DNA from: Burkholderiales bacterium
GTDB taxonomy: Bacteria > Pseudomonadota > Gammaproteobacteria > Burkholderiales > SG8-41
DNA: 64,000 nt
Assembly: GCA_022841375.1 (NCBI GenBank)
Contig: JALHRQ010000011.1
Coordinates: 53,603 to 117,602, forward strand
Reading direction: 5' to 3'
This document shows, piece after piece, positions 63,671-64,000 of the stretch. A program made the position numbers and the translations under genes. Below the pieces are notes generated by a model, which worked only from the letters and a program-made list of their open reading frames with translations, was not told the origin of the DNA and ran no database searches. How positions within the stretch are numbered: the stretch's first letter is position 1; every line of letters starts with the position of its first letter.

Positions 63671-63715
63671 TGCGTACTGATGGTGATTTTTCCGTGCATT
63701 GCGTTGTGGTACGCA
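63671..63715. repeat. 7-base inverted repeat after lysA
   Basis: TGCGTAC (63671-63677) and GTACGCA (63709-63715) are perfect inverted copies 31 bases apart, 14 bases past the lysA stop. They may mark a terminator stem or an operator, but no T-run follows. Confidence 0.35.
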
Positions 63716-63759
63716 TCCCACAACCGGATTCACCAAATCAAATATTCTTTACAAAGGTG

Positions 63760-63789
63760 TTGCAATTTTTTTTCGCCTTAGCATAGAAT
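63760..63789 (+). promoter_or_regulatory. sigma-70 promoter of the Lys-rich protein gene
   Basis: TTGCAA (63760-63765) and TAGAAT (63784-63789) are 18 bases apart in an AT-rich stretch with an eight-T run between them. It lies about 140 bases upstream of the next start, giving a long leader. Confidence 0.72.
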
Positions 63790-63810
63790 TGGCGCACCGC
63801 ACACGGTTTT

Positions 63811-63826
63811 CACCAATTTATTGGTG
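63811..63826 (+). promoter_or_regulatory. palindrome CACCAAT-TT-ATTGGTG in the leader of the last gene
   Basis: A perfect 7-base inverted repeat with a 2-base centre lies about 15-30 bases past the predicted transcription start. It may be an operator or an RNA hairpin. Confidence 0.5.
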
Positions 63827-63874
63827 GAACACAGTAACAGCGATGTGAAATGTTCCAGAGAATCGTGGGATGGT

Positions 63875-63896
63875 AGTGCGGAACAAAAGCCGCACT
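63875..63896 (+). promoter_or_regulatory. leader hairpin upstream of the last gene
   Basis: AGTGCGG (63875-63881) pairs perfectly with CCGCACT (63890-63896) around an 8-base loop AACAAAAG. It lies 36 bases before the start codon and outside the AAGGAG site at 63921. Confidence 0.5.
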
Positions 63897-63932
63897 CAAA
63901 CGATGCCTAAGTTAACTTTCAAGGAGACGATT

Positions 63933-64000
63933 ATGGCAGCGAAGAAAAAAGCGAAAGCTAAAAAGAAAGTAGCCAAGAAGAAGGCAGCCAAGAAGAAGTA
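63933..64000 (+). CDS. Lys/Ala-rich histone H1-like protein, cut off by the window edge
   Basis: From an ATG with AAGGAG seven bases upstream, 22 codons encode only Met, Ala, Lys and one Val repeated as AAKKKAKAKKKVAKKKAAKK. The window ends within the next codon (TA-), which may be a stop or Tyr. The composition matches H1-like nucleoid proteins and the tail of the SWIB protein at 16908-17222. Size and full function cannot be judged. Confidence 0.7.
   Translation, partial: MAAKKKAKAKKKVAKKKAAKKK

Overview
The window is chromosomal DNA from a GC-rich betaproteobacterium, most likely of the Burkholderiales or a close relative. This placement is inferred from gene content and order: a Bug/TctC solute-binding protein with an MmgE/PrpD protein, the rpe-gph-trpE-trpG-trpD-trpC block, erpA-bactofilin-argC, rplM-rpsI, a double-length UvrA, miaB-phoH-ybeY-corC-lnt-glyQ-glyS, and lptM-lysA. 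No phage, insertion sequence, CRISPR array or rRNA operon was seen. About 63 protein genes fill nearly all of the sequence; the only gene-free stretch over 300 bases is 17223-17655.

Layout. 1-4855 (minus): a catabolic or uptake cluster of an alpha/beta hydrolase cut by the window edge, MmgE/PrpD, a Bug/TctC binding protein, an SRPBCC protein and a zinc alcohol dehydrogenase. 5027-12504 (plus): an orphan carbamate kinase, a tandem UvrA of 1884 residues and a coupled ankyrin protein. 12510-13118 (minus): an AhpD-like gene with an in-frame TGA exactly at the second Cys of its CxxC motif, followed by a SECIS-like hairpin. 13213-22181: pirin, pdxH, two transporters, a SWIB protein, DUF72, two msrA genes around fbp, and an FAD oxidoreductase of the type often fused to SelD. 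22205-31662: tyrS, an M23 peptidase, anmK, erpA, a bactofilin, argC, S9/L13, YdcF, OsmC and coq7. 31679-38198 (minus): rpe-gph-trpE-trpG-trpD-trpC, with an AT-rich GT61-type glycosyltransferase placed exactly between trpE and trpG and a possible Trp-codon leader peptide before trpE. 38301-42111 (plus): apaG, a methyltransferase, mltA and a class III CoA-transferase. 42319-48562 (minus): a compact cyclic-nucleotide cluster. 48722-51324 (minus): a TonB-like protein, dsbC and a ubiquinone-type hydroxylase. 51469-63657 (plus): tRNA-Ile(CAT), then a long housekeeping run from miaB to lysA. The window ends in the start of a Lys/Ala-rich protein gene with a structured leader.

The two observations I rate highest are the probable selenocysteine-containing AhpD-like protein (12510-13118) and the four-gene signalling cluster at 42319-48562. 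That cluster holds a class II-type cyclic-nucleotide phosphodiesterase, an HD-GYP protein with its HD motif changed to QD, a GGDEF-EAL protein with both active-site motifs degenerate, and a GAF-GAF-PAS adenylate cyclase whose catalytic residues look intact. It reads as a cAMP synthesis and breakdown unit with two probably non-enzymatic c-di-GMP-type modules between. Other points include the foreign-looking gene in the trp operon, an AT-rich mosaic segment inside glyS, a 40-residue membrane protein antisense to a methyltransferase 3' end, and an alpha/beta hydrolase with Lys in place of the nucleophilic Ser.

All calls come from reading the sequence. Composition statements are estimates by eye, and no database search was run.
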